NCBI RefSeq assembly: GCF_003855095.1
Contig: NZ_CP033972.1
Span: 4,402,001-4,466,000, forward strand
DNA: 64,000 nt
Reading direction: 5' to 3'
From: Gordonia insulae
GTDB taxonomy: Bacteria; Actinomycetota; Actinomycetes; Mycobacteriales; Mycobacteriaceae
Part shown: positions 60,601 to 64,000 of the stretch, piece by piece
Position numbering within the stretch: the first letter of the stretch is position 1
How the letters are laid out: each line of letters opens with the position of its first letter
Notes under the pieces: model-generated
The model's database searches: none
Told to the model about the DNA's origin: nothing
What the model saw: the letters and a program-made list of their open reading frames with translations, nothing else
Position numbers and translations under genes: made by a program

Positions 60601-62499
60601 TCAGGGTGTGACCATGGCGAAATCCGGGTCGGGCGAATCGAGATGGCCGGCCATCTGCGCGAACAGGCCGGGATCTCCCTCGACGCTGACCGAGCCGTCG
60701 TCGATGGCGGCACCGAGGTCAGCGCCCGCGAGGAACAGCCCGAGCAGAACCGGTTTCGTCAGGGTGAACGTCGCGTCGGCTCGGCCGGGGGCGTCGTCGT
60801 CGAGATCGAAGTGCACGAGGAGCCCGTTGCGCAGTTCCGAACGGTGACGGAGGTTCTCGTCGGTGATCACCCAGTCGAGGGTGATGTTCGCGTCCCAGCT
60901 GTTGGGCCCGTCGACCCGCAGGGCGACCGCGTCGAACACCTGCTCCACGGACAGGGCGGCGATGATGTCCGGGGCCGCTGCCGTCGTCGGCGTACCCACC
61001 GGACCGTTGCGCAACTCGTAGGCGCCCATCAGGAAGAAGTTGCGCCAGGTACCGTTCTCCGCACCGTAACCCAGTTGTTCCAGTGTGTCGGCCTGTAGTT
61101 CACGCGCCGCGGCGTGCTGCGGATCGGCGAAGATCACGTAGTTGAGAACGGTCGCCGCCCAACGGAAGTCGCCCGCGTCGAACGACCCCCGCGCCTTGCG
61201 GACGGCCTCGTCGGCACCACCCATGAACTCGACGTGGCGCTTTGCGGACTCGACCGGCGGATGCTCCCACAGATGTGCCGGGTTGCCGTCGAACCATCCC
61301 ATGTAGCGCTGATAGATCGCCTTCACGTTGTGGCTCACCGAGCCGTAGTAACCGTGGGTGTGCCATGCGTTCTGCAGCGCCGGCGGCAGCTGGATGTCCT
61401 CGGCGATCTCCAATCCGGTTCGGCCCTGGTTCAGTTGGCGCAGGGTCTGATCGTGGAGGTATCCGTACAGGTCACGCTGCTGGGCGAGGAACTCGGTGAG
61501 TTCGGCGGTGCCCCAGGTGGGCCAGTGATGCGACGCGAACAGGACGTCGGAGCGCGAGGCATACCGGTTGATGGCCTCGGTCAGGTACTTGGCCCACACG
61601 TGCGGATCGCGGACCAGCGCGCCGCGCAGGGTGAGCAGGTTGTGCAACGTGTGGGTTGCGTTCTCCGCCATGCACAATGCGCGCATCTGCGGGAAGTAGA
61701 AGTTCATCTCGGCGGGCGCCTCGGTCCCCGGTGTCATCTGGAACTCGATCGTGACGCCGTCGACGGTCTCGGTGTGGCCCGTCGTCGAGATGTCGTGGGT
61801 GGGCACGATCAGTGTCGGTGTCCCGGTCGACGTGGACTGGCCGAGGCCGGCACCGACAGCACCACGGGGGCCGCGGGGGAGGGCGGCACCGTACATGTAG
61901 GCCGCCCGACGGCCCATTGCGGTTCCCGCATAGACGTTCTCGGCCACCGCGTGTTCCACCATGCCGGCCGGGGCGATGATGGCGCAGTCGCCGGCGTCGA
62001 CCGCCTCCTGCGTGGTCACACCCTTGACGCCGCCGAAATGGTCGATGTGGGAATGCGTGTAGATGACGGCCTTGACCGGGCGATCGCCGCGCTCCTGTCG
62101 ATAGAGCTTCAGGCCGGCGGCCGCGGTTTCCTCGGAGATCAGCGGATCGATGACGATCACGCCCGTGTCTCCTTCGACGATCGTCATGTTGGAGAGGTCG
62201 AGACCGCGGAGCTGGTAGATCCGGTCGGTGACCTCGTAGAGGCCTTGTTTGGCGACCAGAGCGGATTGACGCCACAGACTGGGGTTGGCCGTGGGCGGGC
62301 AGTCCTCGGTCAGGAAGCCGAATTCGTCACAGTTCCACACGGAGTCACCGTCGGCCCCGCGGATCACGGGCGGGTCGAGCTTGGCGACCAGGCCCCGATC
62401 GGCGGCGGCGAAGTCGCGTGTGTCGTCGAAGGGCAAGGATGACACCGCTCCGGAGATCGACTCGGTTACTGCTGGAGTTGCCTCACGTGGGCTCTCCAT
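60601..62499 (-). CDS. Type III (metallo-beta-lactamase) alkylsulfatase
   Basis: A 632-residue enzyme. The MBL motif THSHIDHFGG (H149, H151, D153, H154) lies after NMTIVEGDTGVIVIDPL. SHHWPTWG contributes further metal-site residues. An alpha-helical dimerisation domain follows (about 390-510), then an SCP2-like C-terminal domain (ALSVEQVFDAVALRV) as in SdsA1. It hydrolyses primary or secondary alkyl sulfates such as detergents to alcohol and sulfate. No signal peptide is obvious, unlike SdsA1. The ATG has AGGTGA about five bases upstream. The nearby SulP transporter could handle the released sulfate, which is inference. Confidence 0.88.
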   Translation of the reverse strand: MESPREATPAVTESISGAVSSLPFDDTRDFAAADRGLVAKLDPPVIRGADGDSVWNCDEFGFLTEDCPPTANPSLWRQSALVAKQGLYEVTDRIYQLRGLDLSNMTIVEGDTGVIVIDPLISEETAAAGLKLYRQERGDRPVKAVIYTHSHIDHFGGVKGVTTQEAVDAGDCAIIAPAGMVEHAVAENVYAGTAMGRRAAYMYGAALPRGPRGAVGAGLGQSTSTGTPTLIVPTHDISTTGHTETVDGVTIEFQMTPGTEAPAEMNFYFPQMRALCMAENATHTLHNLLTLRGALVRDPHVWAKYLTEAINRYASRSDVLFASHHWPTWGTAELTEFLAQQRDLYGYLHDQTLRQLNQGRTGLEIAEDIQLPPALQNAWHTHGYYGSVSHNVKAIYQRYMGWFDGNPAHLWEHPPVESAKRHVEFMGGADEAVRKARGSFDAGDFRWAATVLNYVIFADPQHAAARELQADTLEQLGYGAENGTWRNFFLMGAYELRNGPVGTPTTAAAPDIIAALSVEQVFDAVALRVDGPNSWDANITLDWVITDENLRHRSELRNGLLVHFDLDDDAPGRADATFTLTKPVLLGLFLAGADLGAAIDDGSVSVEGDPGLFAQMAGHLDSPDPDFAMVTP

Positions 62500-62599
62500 G
62501 GAGATCACCTCTGTTCGTCGTTGTGGTGTCCGTCGTCGGACACGTCCATTGTCCAGGTTTCTGCTCGCCGGCGAGGAGACCCGGACAATGAACGTCCGA

Positions 62600-63598
62600 T
62601 CAGTTCGCCGCCTCGCGGGCCCCGACGGTGTGTACGACGACGATCTGCGGATCCCATGGCACCAGGTCGTCGACGGTGTGTTGGAGATCGTCGACCGACG
62701 GCAGGTCGGGTGGCGCGAGGACACTCACCGTCACCTTGTCGCCGCTCCACTGGACGTTCGTCACCTCGGCCGACGTCAGGCCCGCGTCGGACAGCCACGA
62801 ATCGGTGGCCGATGCGATCTGCCGCGACCACAGCGACGACAACGAGTTCAGCACCATCGGCACCGCGACGACGACCAGCGCGATCGCCAGCACCAGGTAG
62901 CTGCGGGTCCGATGCGGTCGGGTCCCCGTCCCGGTCGTCTCGGCCTCGGCCGCCTCGCGGTGATATCCGGCGAGCGTCAGGACCACGATGCCGGTGATGA
63001 TCATCGCGACCACGTTGGACGCGAACAACACGAACGCACCGAGCGCGAGCGATGGCGCGCCCGAACCCAGGCACACCCCGACGACGCCGAGCGGAGGTAC
63101 CAGCGAGATCGCGATCGCGACGCCGGGCAGCACGTCCCCGACGTCACGTCGGGTGATCGCGATGGCACCTACCAGGCCGGTGGCGAGTGCGGCCAGCAGG
63201 TCGACGAGCGTCGGTGAGGTCCGCCCGAGAACCTGCGAATTGGCGAGCACGTTGGTGGGATTCGGCAGGAGCTGGGCGACCACCACACCCAGCACCGTGA
63301 CCAGGACGACGCCGGCGAGCACATATCCGAGGCTCGTCAGGATCAGTCGGCCGCGCGCGGTGACGATGCCGAGCCCGATGCCGAGGATCGGCGTCGACAG
63401 CGGCGCGACGATCATCGCGCCGATCACGGTCGCGGTGCTGTCGGCGACCACACCGGACACGGCGATCACCCCGGAGAGCGTGAGCATGATCCAGAAGGCG
63501 GACTGTTTGGCCTTGGCATCGCCGGTGGACAGATCGAGCCGTTCGACGATCTCGTCGAGTGAACGGCGCTGCGAATCAGGGATCAGTGTCGGGACCAT
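62600..63598 (-). CDS. DUF389 family membrane protein
   Basis: A 332-residue protein with about six to seven helices. It contains GAMIVAPLSTPILGIGLGI and GVAIAISLVPPLGVVGVCLG, which are characteristic of DUF389, and a soluble C-terminal part (VTNVQWSGDKVTVSVLAPP). The cytosolic N-terminus has SLDEIVERLDLSTGDAKAKQSAFW. Function is unknown. GGAAGG about 10 bases upstream supports the ATG. A 100-base gap without visible gene separates it from the alkylsulfatase start. Confidence 0.85.
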   Translation of the reverse strand: MVPTLIPDSQRRSLDEIVERLDLSTGDAKAKQSAFWIMLTLSGVIAVSGVVADSTATVIGAMIVAPLSTPILGIGLGIVTARGRLILTSLGYVLAGVVLVTVLGVVVAQLLPNPTNVLANSQVLGRTSPTLVDLLAALATGLVGAIAITRRDVGDVLPGVAIAISLVPPLGVVGVCLGSGAPSLALGAFVLFASNVVAMIITGIVVLTLAGYHREAAEAETTGTGTRPHRTRSYLVLAIALVVVAVPMVLNSLSSLWSRQIASATDSWLSDAGLTSAEVTNVQWSGDKVTVSVLAPPDLPSVDDLQHTVDDLVPWDPQIVVVHTVGAREAAN

Positions 63599-63740
63599 GC
63601 CAGATGAACCTTCCGGATGACATGTCGGCGCAGCGGACGACTGCCAGGAAAAAGTAGCATCTGAGCAACGCCGCGAGGCGCACCTCGTACGTCAAGGATG
63701 ACTTGCTGCCAGTCGGGCCGTACCGCGCCGGATACCGTCG

Positions 63741-63746
63741 TACCCT
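63741..63746 (+). promoter_or_regulatory. -10 element of MFS gene, leaderless
   Basis: TACCCT is followed by 6 bases and the GTG at 63753. Confidence 0.45.
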
Positions 63747-63752
63747 CGACGG

Positions 63753-64000
63753 GTGACTTCGACCGTGCCGCAAGCCGATGAGGGCACCGCACCTGCCCGC
63801 GCGCCCATCATCCTGGCCGCCCTGATCCTGGTGGCCGGCGTCGCGAACATCAACCTCGCGGTGGCCAACGTCGCCCTGCCCGACATCGGCAGAGACCTCG
63901 ACGCGAGCTCCACCCAGTTGAACCTCATCGCGGTCGCGTACTCCCTCGGCCTCGCGGCGTCGGTGCTCTACTTCGGCGCCCTCGGTGACCGGTACGGACG
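63753..64000 (+). CDS. MFS transporter (DHA2-like), N-terminal part, cut by window end
   Basis: The frame from GTG runs open to the last base. It reads VTSTVPQADEGTAPARAP, a first helix IILAALILVAGVANINLAVANV, then ALPDIGRDLDASSTQLNLI and a second helix ending LGDRYGR. The ALPDIxxDL and GxLGDRxGR signatures are those of drug:H+ antiporters of the MFS DHA2 group. The leaderless -10 spacing supports the GTG start. Only 82 residues are visible. Confidence 0.82.
   Translation, partial: MTSTVPQADEGTAPARAPIILAALILVAGVANINLAVANVALPDIGRDLDASSTQLNLIAVAYSLGLAASVLYFGALGDRYG

Overview
The window is about 64 kb of high-GC actinobacterial chromosome, almost certainly from a mycolic-acid bacterium (order Mycobacteriales). 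Gordonia or a close relative is my best guess. The evidence is the dense high-GC coding, an F420-dependent glucose-6-phosphate dehydrogenase, a PknG-GlnH-GlnX system, a WS/DGAT-type acyltransferase, a complete dTDP-rhamnose gene set, and many TANNNT -10 boxes placed 6-8 bases before a start codon, as in leaderless mycobacterial mRNAs. No rRNA, tRNA, CRISPR array, insertion sequence or prophage gene was seen.

Layout. (1) 1-12.3 kb is a cell-envelope sugar region: the end of an MFS transporter, a large GT-C-like membrane protein, galE, an alpha/beta hydrolase, rmlB divergent from rmlA-rmlC, a DUF2304 protein coupled to a polyprenyl-phosphate-type GT2 enzyme, a second GT2, a flippase-like protein and an M1 metallopeptidase. 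From memory the galE/GT2/DUF2304/flippase set resembles the mycobacterial Rv3630-Rv3635 neighbourhood, which modifies arabinogalactan with galactosamine. (2) 12.5-21.2 kb holds a DoxX protein, a 1,292-residue Pls/PosA-type NRPS with acyltransferase-like beta-helix modules, an HSL-type esterase, small membrane proteins, a PPOX-fold F420 protein and an ABC exporter. (3) 21.4-41.6 kb follows the mycobacterial order fgd - pta - ackA - pknG - glnH - glnX - mutT3 - thiE - thiO - thiS - thiG, interrupted by a LysR/EamA/secreted protein/TetR/FAD-oxidase block after fgd and by an orphan LeuA-regulatory-domain gene plus an HxlR/nitroreductase pair before thiE. A TPP riboswitch precedes thiOSG.

(4) 41.6-51.7 kb carries a small ferredoxin-fold protein, an ABC transporter, a LuxR-type (LAL) regulator and a tightly overlapping glycerolipid operon (plsB-like, HAD-plsC fusion, WS/DGAT) that would carry glycerol-3-phosphate toward triacylglycerol. 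(5) 51.7-64 kb is a mixed accessory stretch: phosphoribosyltransferase, SnoaL-like protein, SalK-type protein, a frameshifted DMT-type membrane protein, an ATP-grasp enzyme, guanine deaminase, a tiny secreted two-cysteine peptide, a SulP transporter, an SfLAP/GAP protein, a type III alkylsulfatase, a DUF389 protein and the start of another MFS transporter.

The most interesting signals are regulatory or repeat-based: a putative ribosome-controlled attenuator (15-codon leader peptide with two mutually exclusive hairpins) in front of the orphan LeuA-domain gene; five 12-residue repeats in the disordered N-terminus of PknG where GarA-type FHA partners dock; a pair of near-identical palindromes between hxlR and a nitroreductase; and in-frame 15-bp tandem repeats in three neighbouring genes.
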